Part shown: positions 1 through 12,500 of the stretch, one piece after another
How the letters are laid out: the number at the start of each line of letters is the position of its first letter
Numbering within the stretch: the stretch's first letter is position 1
NCBI GenBank assembly: GCA_012295275.1
Contig: CM022665.1
Coordinates: forward strand, 2,499,167 to 2,563,166
DNA: 64,000 nt
Source of the DNA: Chrysomallon squamiferum
Taxonomy: Eukaryota > Mollusca > Gastropoda > Neomphalida > Peltospiridae
Direction: 5' to 3'
The notes under the pieces: generated by a model
The model's database searches: none
Told to the model about the DNA's origin: nothing
Seen by the model: the letters and a program-made list of their open reading frames with translations, nothing else
Translations under genes and position numbers: made by a program

Positions 1-164
1 TACAAAATCAACTACTATCATTAATTTAATGGGTCTTCAGCAAATGCTAAAACCAAGATTAATTAATATTTTATTTATCAAAAAAGACAAAAAACACAAA
101 CATACTGCTTTTTTTTTTTTTAAATGTTATATTTAATCAAAATATATATCCTTGTAACAACGAT

Positions 165-645
165 AAAACTGTTATTTTATATAGGGCAACTTCTGTTAAT
201 AATGTTCTGATGTGCTTCACAGTATTGCTAAACTGACACAATAAAATATAAAACAGAGGAATAACAACACTGAAATGAATAGTTCGTGTATGTACATTTT
301 TAAAAGGTAACTTTTAAGCCTGGACTTTAAACCACTGACAGTCTGCAATTCCCTAACTGATGATTGTAAAGTGTTCCAGATTCTAGGTGCTTTAATGAGA
401 AAGAAGGAAAAAGAATGCATATTAGTTTGTGGTACAATCAGTAAGTCTTGATCAAAAGAATATGATGACTGTTCAGCTATTAATCTACCAAAAGATTATG
501 AATATTTTGCAGTGCCTTATTGTTCAGAGCTTTGAACACAAAAGTCGATGCATCTTGCAAATTTTCAATGACTTAGCAAGGAGCCAATGAAATTGAACCA
601 TGGGTAATGCATTCCTGTCATCTTGTTTGGATAATCAGATGAGCA
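165..645 (-). mobile_element. Decayed L2/CR1-type non-LTR retrotransposon 3' end
   Basis: On the minus strand, 480-217 encodes the typical C-terminal tail after the reverse transcriptase domain of L2/CR1/Rex-type LINEs: DQDLLIVPQTN, then APRIWNTLQSSVRELQT, then SRLKSYLL. Upstream (about 640-490) a HWLLAKS motif and a FKALNNKAL motif survive in different frames, so the copy is frameshifted and has stops. Downstream, 230-170 resembles the 3' UTR of these elements (CTGTGAAGCAC..., then GCCCTATATAAAAT). It lies behind the last visible exon of the NSL1-like gene, in an intron or 3' UTR. It is 5'-truncated, as usual for LINE insertions, and inactive. Confidence 0.85.
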
Positions 646-748
646 GAGTTATTTTGGATTCACTGGAATCTCAACAAAAGATTTTATTGCAGTAATCTAT
701 TACAGTTGTAATTATTCCAGTGGCATAAATCAAAACATGTTTACTTAC

Positions 749-3419
749 TTTTGTGAGGGTAAGAAGACAGCTACTGGAGGAAAGTGCAGCCTCACTGTGT
801 GACTCATCTAACAGATCACAATTTCCACACTCAGTGCTGTCTTGCATCTCCTTGTTTTTCATTATTTTTAATTTTACCTGAAAAGCAGACCTGTGATTTT
901 AGTATTTAGAAAACAATTCAATATAAACATACAGGCCAACTATAAAAATAAAGGCAACAAGACAATCAACTAATTCCAAAGATACCAACACAGTTTATAA
1001 AGCAGCAATGGACTATTCAAAATAATCTGCTGTTGTGTTTTTGATTTGTCTAGGGTAGCCATCTCATAAATTTCAGGATTATTTATTTCCTGAATTACAG
1101 AATTAATTTAGGATAACTGTATTTAAAAAACCAGAGTGGGAAATTTATCCATTACATTAATCTTTTTGCTTTATTACTCAATTATTTTTTTCAAAATAAT
1201 TTTCAAAACAAATAACAAAATTAAAACCTACCAAGTGTGACAATGTCAAATTTGATAGATCAATTGCTTTTTCACGACAAAGTCTATTAGTATGTTTTCT
1301 CTTTTTTGCAACAGACATTATGACTTTGTCCAGTTTTGGTACAACATCTTCATTGAAGTACTTTCGTTGCTCTTTGTACGATTCAGAATCTATTAAAAAA
1401 ATATAATAATAATAATAATCATAGCAGTTATAAATACTGCACTGTGTGAGGAACAGATGTTAATTTACTATTTCATGAATTGATAATAAGATTATATGGA
1501 ACAGTGAAGTTTTTACTATTTTACATATATTTACAATGAGAAATGAAAAATCTGAATCGAGCAGGAAATTTAGGTCTTACCAGATGTACTTTCTTTCTCT
1601 TCTTTATCTTCTTTTTCTAAAGCAATGTTACACAGAAAGGTAGCATCATAGACCTGTAGTAATAACATAATATAAGAATTATGAATGATCACCAAAGCAG
1701 AACAAATTGGTGTTTTAAGCCAGTAAAATGTATGTTTGTCAAAACTTGTCGAATTAGCCAGTGTTTTCTTTCTATCAGCTTTGACACCAGGGATACACAG
1801 ACTGCGTGAACAACTATTTCATTCACACCATCATTGCATAACTCATTTTGTGTTCTCACAAATTGTGGGCAGTGCTGAATGAGATACTGTAAAATATGAA
1901 ATTACAGCATGAGAGAAAAAAATGCAAAAAATGTGTACACCTGTATTTGACACATTAATTTACCACATTTATAAAAAAATATTAAAAAAGTAAATAAAAA
2001 TATGAATTGTGAACAACAGCAGTTTTATTTCACTTAATAATTATCTCAAACAATTCATTAAAACATAATGTTTAAACACATACCAATTACAAAGTGTTTT
2101 GGTTTGGTTTCACAGAGTGAGCACATCTCAAATACATTTGTTCATGGAAATGGATGCAGATTAACATTAATATTTTTGACTTTATTAACATATAATGTAT
2201 AACTTGGGATGGCAGTTTGTGTCTGGAAGAAATTAAAAGTTAATTTAATAATTTTTACCTATTCAGATATACTCTTGGTTCTTTGTCTTTGGTACATGAC
2301 TGGAAATCAACACATTTGCAGTGCTTGGTTATTTTCAGCATTTATTTTAATGTCAGAAATCACTAATTATTGTTTTCAATTTACCAAAGATACATTAATT
2401 ATCAATAACTTAAGACTATTCTGATTTTGATTCCGACTACAAATCTGAATTACTTAAATTTTACTGTTAAAAACAATTTATGATTTGCACTGCATATTTT
2501 GTTTCAGTTTTTCTGGACACCATCTAACTACAGAAGAAGACGATTTATTTCAGTCATAATCCTTATTATATATGTATTATTACCAATGTATAAAAATAAA
2601 AAATACAGTTCATTATTTTCAAAAAAAGGCAAGTTATTAACAGGTTATTTCAATGTCTGCTGTTAATGATAATCAAAACAAGTCAAGAGAGTAGTGCTCT
2701 CTATTTTTGGAAAGGTACATGCTTTTTATTTTCTGCTCGAATGGAAATGGAATAGGCAGGAATCTCTCTGAAATATAATGGCAGGTTATTTGATACAGAG
2801 ATAGAGTATGTTAACCACTACTAAAGTATGAATGGTATAAAATTAAAAAACTGGTTGATCTGTCAAGCCAAAAATGGCCTGTGATATTTTATATGAAATT
2901 TACATTTGTTCTTGTGTCAAAAGAAACAAATGATAGCAAAATTCACAGAAAAGAATCCTTATTAAAATTTATGAACCATGTCTTGAATATTATCTATATC
3001 TATATACACAGTTATCTTTCTTTTTTAAGAGATACAAACAATTTAATAATTGTTCTGTCTTCCTTCAATCTTCTCAATTGCTTTAGTAAAGCCTAAAAGA
3101 AGTAAAACTAAAAGTAAAGCAAATATGTAATCAGAAGATTGTTTTATATATTATTATTATTATTTTTTTTTTTTTTTGGACACACGATAAATCGACGATA
3201 CGTCTATGAGTACGAACTGCATCAGTACATACTTATGATACTACATGGATGGTCCAGATTACAATTTTGAAATACAATAAATATAATAACTTAATAAGCG
3301 CTTTCAGACAGCTGATGCTAAGTTTGAAGATGACAGTGACACATAAAATTCATGATGAATCCGTGACATAGTTTTATGATTCTAAGGATTTAATTATGAT
3401 ATATATATATATATATATA

Positions 3420-3474
<55 letters not shown>

Positions 3475-3675
3475 TAATTTTTAAGCTAATCACTTAAATC
3501 AGCCTACCTCTTTAAATCTTTGTATAAGTTTCTCTTTTTCCTGTACCGATAAACTGGAATTTTCTTCGATAAGTATACTAATTTGTTTGTTAACTGCATC
3601 TGTGATACAAGCCAATGTTTTCCTATCGCGACATCGAACCTTCACATCCCATTGTTTATTACAGTGTTCCTCCAT
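749..3675 (-). CDS. NSL1: NSL1-like Mis12 kinetochore complex subunit, partial (3' end off left edge)
   Basis: Coding exons on the minus strand: 3675-3508, 1653-1581, 1389-1232, 877-749, giving 176 codons with consistent phases and GT/AG borders. The start is the ATG at 3675; the longer open frame upstream runs through promoter motifs. Seen: an N-terminal WDVKVRCRDRK segment, then a basic-helical segment DKVIMSVAKKRKHTNRLC. Known: human NSL1 has FRVRC near its N-terminus and IIVDIATKRKQYPRK in the middle, in the same order and spacing. NSL1 is one of four Mis12-complex subunits that link centromeric chromatin to NDC80 and KNL1 in the outer kinetochore. Human NSL1 has 281 residues, so roughly 100 C-terminal residues are expected beyond the edge, or else an unspliced read-through ends the protein near 671. 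Family assignment rests on remembered motifs only; the protein is fast-evolving. Confidence 0.68.
3398..3473. repeat. Compound microsatellite (AT)n then (ATT)n
   Basis: A run of AT dinucleotides passes directly into about 17 ATT units. It lies in the first intron of the NSL1-like gene. Confidence 0.95.
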
Positions 3676-3880
3676 TTTGTAATTTGGCGCATTTAAACGC
3701 GCATGCGCCCAGAGGGAGCGATTTAATTCTAATAAAAACAACTCGGTGGAGTGGGGCGCATGACACTAAAAGTGACAGGATTTGAACTGATAAAACGAAC
3801 GTCAAAATCTGAAAATCTTATATCACCGTAAAGACGTTATTCTTAAATTCAAATAAGATTCTTTCGAACTGACGTCAATG
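3676..3880 (-). promoter_or_regulatory. Candidate NSL1-like promoter with NRF1, CRE and YY1-like motifs
   Basis: Directly upstream of the ATG at 3675 lie GCGCATGCGC (3699-3708), the palindromic core of NRF1 sites, and TGACGTCA (3870-3877), a perfect CRE. The start codon itself sits in AAAATGGAGG, which resembles a YY1 site spanning an initiator ATG. These are rare GC-rich words in a very AT-rich window and fit a housekeeping or cell-cycle promoter. The factors bound are inferred. Confidence 0.5.
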
Positions 3881-3898
3881 AAAGTTAAAAATGATAGT

Positions 3899-4000
3899 AA
3901 TAAATAAATAAATAAATAAAGGTCATATAAAATATCGCAGCTCATTTTTGGCTTGTCTTAATATTTATTTATTTATTTATTTATTTTTATTTTTATTTAT
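3899..4000. repeat. (AATA)n and (TATT)n in inverted orientation
   Basis: An AATA-type tetranucleotide run at 3899-3919 is followed about 40 bases later by a TATT-type run at 3961-4000. The two are complementary and could pair as a hairpin with a roughly 40-base loop. Upstream flank of the NSL1-like gene. Confidence 0.8.
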
Positions 4001-5612
4001 TCCCAGGGTCTAGATAGTCTAGCTTATCAAAGCAGTTGGCATCAGTTTATTAATTTAATATCAATGGCAGTAACTAGGAAGATCATTGGGCGAAGCCTGT
4101 TTTGTTGGGGTTTTTTTCTGAAAAAATTACTTAATTGTATTTTTAATGTTTAGAAACAGTAGATGATGACGACTTTTATCAATACAGAATTACAATGTTT
4201 AGATATGTGACAAAATAAATACATTCTAATAAATAAAATAAAATAGTACCATACTTAGATGATAAATACTTGAAAAATAATAGAGTAATTGTAACTTCAG
4301 AAAATTCTTGTAATTATCTATTATTTCAAGCTTTATTGAAACATACTCTGATCAAAGTTCATTAAATTCTCACATCTCCCTTAAAAAGCATGGTAACTCT
4401 GAAATGTTACGGATAACAAGTGTACTGCATGAGATTAAAATTCTACCTTAGCTAAAGTTATGGGTAATTAATAATGTACAGACATAATGCAGCAGTGTTT
4501 GATCATGTGGGGCACCTTCGATCCAGTACTTTTGGGGAAACTTGAAAAACAGTTGCTATAAGGCAGATTTTTATTAACATTTTGCACAAATGAAGTTAAA
4601 CATTTATCTAGATGAGAAATTTGTTTTGGAAGTGGTAACTTCTGATGTGACAAGTTTGTTGAATGTATGGGTGTGTGCACTGTATATAGGTATGCCCTCA
4701 ACCTCCATTATCATAATAGCAGTTCTTCTGGCATTGTTTTAAATTTTATGTTCATTAAGTACTTCTTATCCCTTTGTGACCCTTGTTGATCAGAGTATTG
4801 CCAGGATGCACAGAATGTCACCCTCTTGTTGACCGTCCCCAAAAATGACCAAGCAAATGACATTTTTCAGTCCTCCTTTCTGATTATGGTATGCTCACTG
4901 CTCTTTATAAACAATTTGATCAACACTTTCTCTTTACTGTCAATATCCTTTAACCAGATGTCAGATTCTTTTATCTTGATAATTTCATTCATTTTTCAGG
5001 ACATTCAGGTTTACCCTAATTATATGCAGATGGGTCATATTTTCCATGTTAAACAGTACAGCTAGATTGACATATACTACAAATCATGATAAACAAGCTC
5101 CAAGCATCAACTTGAAAAGCAGACCTCCATCCCTTAAAGAAAATTATGGCATATTCATATCTTTCACAGATTCAAATAAAATAAAATTTCTGCAAATCAC
5201 AGAAAATTCTTGTGTCTATGCATATCACATATATAAAGGCAACAAGTTATCATAATGGCTATTGTGGTCTATTACAGTGTGCTGTGTGGCCCAGAACATC
5301 TGACATCAGAGTTACCTCATCCTTAGTCCATATCTGTCTAACCTCTACTCACTGACCAAAAACAAGTAGGAAATAAGGTGTTAAAAAAAATCACCATAGA
5401 ACCTCATGGTAACTAATTATTATTAACTAAATTTATTTAAATGTTCTGCTATAAATATATTTGATTAGAAACAAAATATCTGCAAATACATTTTATTTCA
5501 AAAACTTGATTTTCAGTTATTACAATGCAGATGTTACAAACTAAATGAACAAACAAAATTAAACCCTATACATACATCATATAAATCCATTATTTTAAGT
5601 ACAAATCAGTTT

Positions 5613-5667
<55 letters not shown>

Positions 5668-6399
5668 TATTACAATGATGTGACAAGGAATCAATTATAA
5701 TTTAAAAAAAAAAAAAAAAAATGGTATATAATTACTTTTCACCAACTTGCTGTTCATGTTCAACAATATTTCTCTTCAAATGACAAAGCAGTACCAACTC
5801 ACCAACTTCCAATTCATTTTATTACTATTAAAATATTTGTTGGTTATTTCCATTTAGGTCTCTGCTTATAAAATGCAGACAGAATTAGTATTTGTGTACA
5901 AATAACTGAGATTCTGTGTTGTCATTTGAGACTTTGTTTTATGTAAATTATTCAATATGAATTTTTCAAATTACAATTCATCAGCATATTGTCAAAGTTT
6001 TACATAACTCCAACTTTCTAATATATGTATGTAAACGAGATGTAAATGTTGCAATGATGTAATTTTAAAAGAGTAAGCTAAAATTAACATCTCTGACAAT
6101 AATATATTGCTTTTAACATTTTGATTAAATTGCCTGCATAAAAAATGTATATTTATACACAGAATAAAATACAAAATTAAAAATAAAGTTATTAAAAATT
6201 GCACAGAAACAAGAATACTTGATTGTTGAAAGGAAATATTGAGCAAATTTCTATAATACTGTTGTAGGTAAAATTATCAGATTTATGTACATATGCATAT
6301 GAAATTGTTCTTGTTCTCTTTAAATCACACGTCCATATTCTGATTAGCATGCTGTATTTTTAAAAGACTTGCTGTCTGTAATCCATCATATAAAGCCCA
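4001..6399. other. Intergenic region, no supported gene
   Basis: Between the NSL1-like gene and the small 6.4-6.9 kb gene. Open frames of 70-85 residues occur here, but they have low-complexity composition and I could not join them by splice sites into anything recognisable. It holds a long (AT)n run (5617-5661) and an A-rich run (5703-5720). Some of it may be old transposon sequence; I could not assign it. Confidence 0.6.
5617..5661. repeat. (AT)n microsatellite
   Basis: About 22 uninterrupted AT units. Confidence 0.95.
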
Positions 6400-6906
6400 T
6401 TACATTTCAAGATTGCTTTCAACTGAAAAATAAATATAAAATGAAGTTGGTTATTGTTGGTATTGCAAAATATGAAATTTCAAGACTATCAGATTAATTT
6501 CATTGAATGCAAGCTACATTACATTCCATGCATGAGTTATAATTTATTTGTATATTTGTGTTGATGTGTATGCATGCATGTGTTGTTCTAGTAAATGCTA
6601 TCATAATTGTTGTTTAAACTGGAATACTTAACACAATAAAAAGTAATGTTACTATTCAAATTTCTTACACTGCTGCTTGAAATGTCGTCTTTCTTTATGT
6701 TTTTCTTCACTGACTTTCCATGTACATCTTTCTTCGTTGACAATTTCTGGAACATAATCTCCAAATAAACGACTTTCCAACCTTTTGGTGTTGACTCGTT
6801 TTTGTTTCCTATCTCGATAAGCTTCTACAACACACCATGTCTCACGGGTTTCCCATAAATCCTTAGCTTCTCTTGGAGTTAACTTTCTTCGCCCGTCTGC
6901 TGACAT
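6400..6906 (-). CDS. Small charged protein, unrecognised; candidate ciliary protein
   Basis: Preferred model: exon 6906-6669, donor GTAAGA, then exon 6422-6400 after a strong polypyrimidine acceptor, giving 86 residues ending QQFESNLEM. Without splicing the frame stops at 6652 after CKKFE (84 residues). The start is the ATG at 6906 (ACAATGTCA context); upstream in-frame codons have no ATG. The protein begins MSADGRRKLTPREAKDLWE and is rich in Lys, Arg and Glu, with two Trp in the first half (DLWETRETW) and a basic helical C-terminus (EEKHKERRHFKQQ). There is no signal peptide or membrane segment. I do not recognise the family. The size, charge and upstream X-box-like site resemble small axonemal microtubule-associated proteins, which is inference only. 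Confidence 0.6.
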
Positions 6907-7010
6907 TGTCACTCTACTAGTATTACACTTCACAACTTCAACTCAACTTTTGTTGCTGTTATAAGAGTTTTTTTTTTTTGGTACCTAAGGACAACTTTCA
7001 ACGCCTCTTC

Positions 7011-7024
7011 GCTGCTATGGTAAC
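7011..7024 (-). promoter_or_regulatory. RFX X-box-like motif
   Basis: Read on the minus strand this is GTTACCATAGCAGC, one mismatch from the X-box consensus GTNRCC-AT-RGYAAC bound by RFX factors of ciliary genes. It lies about 105 bases upstream of the ATG at 6906, within the usual X-box distance. It is the only such site I noticed. Confidence 0.5.
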
Positions 7025-7029
7025 GGCCT

Positions 7030-9575
7030 ATTTTTTATAGCTACAAACAAAATCTTCCTAGGATGATTTCTCTTTTTTTATTTTATTATTATAGTAAATT
7101 ATCGATATTAAATTAGAATTTAAAAAGAACAATAACAAAGAATTTGTAACTTTATGTTACTATTACACTTTAATTATGATTAAAGCGCGTATGAATATAT
7201 CCGTGATCTTTCCGGAGTTTTAAACTTCCGCTCCTTTTCTTGCCCATTATATAAACAAACGCATGTAGATAATTTAAAAACTGACAAAGCATTTTTATTG
7301 TATATTTATTTATTATAACTAATACTCCGTAAATTTGCTTTAAAAACTCAGAAAGGACCTATGAAAAAGAAAACAATTGTTTCAAATAGTTAAGAATTTA
7401 AATACGTTTATTGGATTTAGATATTTTACGTAGTTAATTGAGTTATATTTGAACGTGTATATATTTTAAAATAAAATGCTACTTAAAAAATAATGAAGTA
7501 ACTTATTTAAGACAGTTTTAATGTCATGACTATATTTATTCCTGTGCACTGAAATTATCTCATTAGAACAGTAATTTGTAGGGGAAACGATCGGAATTCT
7601 TTCTCTTTTTAAATCGCTCCCAGTTTTTCATACTTTATGATTCATTTTTTATTTTATTTTGTTCGTTTGTTTATTATTTATTTATTTGGTCTTTTTCAGT
7701 GTATTTTATACTGCAACCAGACTACAACTACGTTGTAATAAAAGCCAACCATGCACACATTCCAAATTGATAATAAAATAAGACTCCTGTTGTTGTTTTT
7801 TTGTAGAAAATAGTCTTGTATTATACCAATGATAGAAGAAAACCAATGAATATGTTACTGTAAAGAATCTAAGAACTTTCATATTTTGCCTCTACAAAAG
7901 AATACACATACTAGTACTTCATTTCAAAGCAGCACTGAACTCAGTTCATATGGAAATCTGTAATAAGATATTTTGTTGTTTTGTTTAATTTTGTGACGAG
8001 TTCTATCAATGTGTAGATCAGCATGTTGATATATACTATTCATTTATTGGTTTCTCCTCATGGCAATGGGTTTTAGGAACTAGGAATTTGCTAATGCCAA
8101 GATTGGAAAGAAGGGGGAGTAGACATAAGCTGAGTGTTCTTATTATTATTTATTTCTTCACTGACCAGAAGGCACTCTTAGTGTGCAAAGCTTCACAAGG
8201 CTGTACCATTCTGAAAGTTACAAAGAGATATATAATAAACTATTTCCACTTGCAACTAAATGAGTACCTCTGACTCCACACTTGTACAGAAACTAAGCAT
8301 AAACTGGAAACAAAAAATATGGCAAAGCTGAACGCCTGCTTACCTCTACCATTTCCATACTTCTCCTATAAAGTTATTTTAAAATAATCCCCAAAGAAGG
8401 TGCTTTATCATCTCTGCACTCAGAAATGTATATCAAATTATAAAACACTAAGTATGTTCCACATTAAAATAATAGTAATATAATATTGCTCTGTAACACT
8501 AGAAAATTTGTTTCAGGATATGTTTTGTTATATGATTTTCAACCATAACTTCTCTATCCATTATGTGAAAGAAATTGGTCAGAAAAAGAATTTAAAAATT
8601 AAAACATTCTCTGTGTACAACTTTTATTTAATAATCAATGCTCTTTAATGCAACACTTTCTTTTTGATGTACATGTTTGTTAGTGGTCATGTCTGGCATC
8701 ACATTTTCAACATCAAGCCTTCTTTTCACCTCTGGTAAAGATATTCTTTATTCCATAACATTATTTTATACTGCCAACCACCAATTTCACGGACTTGGTT
8801 TTCCAAATCAAAAAAATTGGAACTTCATTTTCCACTTGAAATGTTACCTCATAAGTTATTCTGAGTCCTACTATATGATTATGGCAACCCTCTCTCAATC
8901 CAGGTTCCATCAAGATCAGAATAAATTTTAACCATTCTAAACTAACAAACCACGCAGCCTATCCTACATATTTCTTTACTTACACTGTATGACATTTTTA
9001 AAAATTGTTTTATTATATTATTATATTACTGTTTCATATAGATGCTATGTGTATTAAAGTCTAATGCTTAAAACCAATGGTCAACAGTAGAAATTCTGAA
9101 ACCAGTAATATGTATTAAATCAGGAATTATAACGTGGTAAATACAGGAAAAAACAAAACAAATTCTTACATGGCTTGTTTTCTAAAACAGAAAATGTAAA
9201 AAATTTCTAGTTAATATCTCCTACAACCTGACAGAATTTTACAAACAGGTTTTCTTTTTACAGACAATAAAGATACAAATTAGGAGATGTATATGACGTT
9301 CTATACTTCATTTCAAGCAAAAAAAATTGTGATTCTTTTTTATATGTTTGTAACATCTTTAATAATTAAGTCTGAACAACAACTGAAAACATTTTCAAAT
9401 TTCAAAGAATAACATATTGGTGAAAACAAACTCCAAAACACAAACGTCTTTTATATAACTTCATGTTGTTTTTTTGAAACATTTCAACATTTTTCTTAAA
9501 AGGGTATTCTGTTGTTGCCTCTTCTAAGGAGTTGGTAATTTCAACTTCATACTAAGTTGTTATAGAATACCCTGA
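7030..9575. other. Intergenic region, no supported gene
   Basis: Between the small 6.4-6.9 kb gene and the 3' end of the secreted Apple/coiled-coil gene; its left part probably includes the small gene's distal promoter and its right part the larger gene's 3' UTR. Two plus-strand open frames (8088-8273 and 8677-8931) show no recognisable motif and no supporting splice context. Nothing else seen. Confidence 0.6.
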
Positions 9576-12500
9576 CTATTGGCTTGGTTTGTGTATTATA
9601 ATATTCAGAGTTTTAAACCCTGCACTTTGATCTGCCTGAAAAGGAGAAAAAAATATAAGACAATAAATTTAAGGATTAAAACAGATTTATATGGTGACCC
9701 CTAAATTAGATAACTCTTCATTTTAACATTTAAGATATGTTGATTAATAATAACACATAATATACAGAGCTCAGCATTTTTTAACAAGTAAAATGATGTC
9801 CTATTTTTTAAAATATTGACCAAGTAAAAGATTACTGAAAATACCTTTTGCATTATCAGCATCATTTACCTGATAGTTTTTTCAGTGATCTGTTTTCAAT
9901 AAAAAAACATTTCAAAACCACAAACTATGCACCAAATACAGATAATTTTCATCTGTGTTATGAGTTGAAAAATAATTGAGAATTTCATGATTTACATTAA
10001 AACCACAATTGTATGTCACTTGTATCCAAATTTTGATTTTCAGTCAAGTTGATCTTACCTGGGGAATAGTCACTTTGGTTCCATGCATTTGACCTGCATA
10101 AAAAATACACCATCAAAAATGTTACTATTCTAAGTTAATAGTCAGTTTCTTAAATAAATGTAAAAATTTTAATTCAGTGTTATGCTCTATTAACTGATAA
10201 TACTGAAATTGCAAGAAAAAACAGTAGTAGATTTTTGTTTACAAAGGATCACATACAGAGACTATTGTTGTCCCGATATTCAACAGAAACATTCAGCATA
10301 GTAGTGTCTAAATAATATGCTCAGAAACTCTTTGAGTGTTTACTTTGAGATTTCAGGTTTAAAAAAAAAAAAAAAAAAAAAAAATATATACCTGTGTCTC
10401 TATCTGAAAAAAAAAGTTTTAAAAGAGATTACACATTTCAAGGTCATGGTCAACTAACAAATTTGCGTTAGAATGTGTTTTTTTTTTCTTCTTTTCTTTA
10501 AATTATAAATTGATACTTGGTCAACCCCGATCCAAGATGTGGTATTTTTTAAATCACGTATTATGCTACTTGTGACATGTTTTGTCCAACTTTGGTGACT
10601 TGTATCTTGAAAACTGTTAGGCTGGTGTGTTCTTTCATGGAACACTATTGGTGTATAAAATTTCATGAAAATCTGAGGTGAGTTCTGCAAAAATGTTATA
10701 AAGCGATAGACCCACTGGTTATAATATGTAATTTGGAAACTAATAACAAATATTACCTTCATCAAGGTGATTTCTGATTTGAAACAGATCTTTTTTGAGC
10801 TGACCAATTTGATACAGAAGTTTAATTTGAAATGCTTTCATTGATGTTAGAAGTGGAAAATCTTGTGATGTTTTCTGAAAATGAATAAAACAATCCAGTG
10901 AAACATGTCTCATATTTTACTTAAGTTCAATAACTATTCAAGATTTTACACCACCAAATATGAGGGTTTACTTCTCTGAGACCATTATTATCAGGTATTC
11001 AAGTCTTCATTAGGCCTACTACATTTCATCTGTCTTAAATTTTTTGCAAGTGCATTAACCATCCCCACCCCCCAAAAAACACAACTTTTGACCATTTGTC
11101 AAATATTTCATTTTATACAACTAGCTGTTAATGAGCAGAAAAGCAGTTTTTTATTTTCATTAATTTCTTTTAAAAGAACTGGAAAAGTATTTTTCTTTCC
11201 TACAAAGTATAACTGAAATTTGACCGAATTTCATTTGCCTCTAAGTATGATAATTTTATTTCTGGACCAGTAGGTACTTTGAAAAGAGAGACTAATAAAT
11301 ATGTTGTGTCTTACCAAGTTCTTCTTTGTTTTTAACAGATTCTGGGACATACCATTCATCTCTGAGTTGAATTTTTGAAGCTGATGCATTATTTTGGCTT
11401 GCTTCACTTGTAGATTGTGCAGAGCAGAGAGGACATTTCTGTACACACCAGCCACCACTTGTATTCGTGCTATTATCTGATTCTGGTTTCAGTATAATGT
11501 CCAATGTTAATAATCTAGTTTTAGGCACAGTTTTCTTATTTAAATTATACATAATTTCAAATTAAATGCTATACTCATTATGGATACCAGTAACACTTTA
11601 AAATGATTTCTTTAAAGGCTGCAGAATTTCTTTCTTTTCTCTCTCTCTTTTTTTTTTTTTTCTGCTTTCCTTATGAATTATTATTACATTTTTGGAGATA
11701 TTTTACTAAGACAAATATTTAAAGTTCAATAACTTTCATTTAAATTTTATTTAAGTTATTATATACCATATCATTTTTTTGATTTTGATAATCCATCTTG
11801 AGGACTTTCTTTGTATCCACCAGAGCCATGATACTTAATCTGGTGTTGTGAGCAGCATTCTGTGCTTCAATGACATCTTTCACAAGATGGTTTAAATCTG
11901 ATTTGGCATGAGATAAATCATTATCCATCTTTTCATGAGATTTGTCCAGTAGATGAACTGCAGACTTTGTCCGTCTTATTTGATTGTATCTTTCAACATT
12001 TTCCAGTGACTAAAAATAAAATTCTAAATATAAATGAAAATGCTTTTGGACTAACTAAATTAACATTAGTAATTAATGATATAAAGAATATTACCAAGTG
12101 CCAAATGTTAAGAATTATTATTACATAAAATTATAATTATCTTACAATGAATTTGTTTTATTTTTTTTGTTGTATTTATTGGTAATGATCTACTATTTTT
12201 TAACCTTATTTAAATATTGTCTCTGCATATATATTTTAATAGCTAAAAATAACAAATGCAATTAATTTTTACATGTGGATTATGCATGTTCTGTAAATCC
12301 ATTCTAATTTGCTTGACAGTTTTGGCCAGTGACTGAACAGCAGAATCCATAACTTTTCTTTGTTCCTCCTCTGCAATGAGACGGCCTCCCCATTCACTGT
12401 TACGTTTAATAACCTGGCTTAGTTGTCTTTCACCAACTGCAATCTCACTGTCAATGGCTTCAAGGGCTTCAGCAAGGATCTGTTGATTTTTCTTCATTTT

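Noticed and set aside
1695..1890. Minus-strand open frame beginning YLIQHCPQFVRTQNELC after an acceptor-like site, inside the NSL1-like gene's intron
   Set aside because: No good donor at its end, and the NSL1-like exons on both sides join in phase without it. Possibly old repeat sequence.
4468..4701. 77-residue minus-strand open frame
   Set aside because: No recognisable motif, no splice partners, biased composition.
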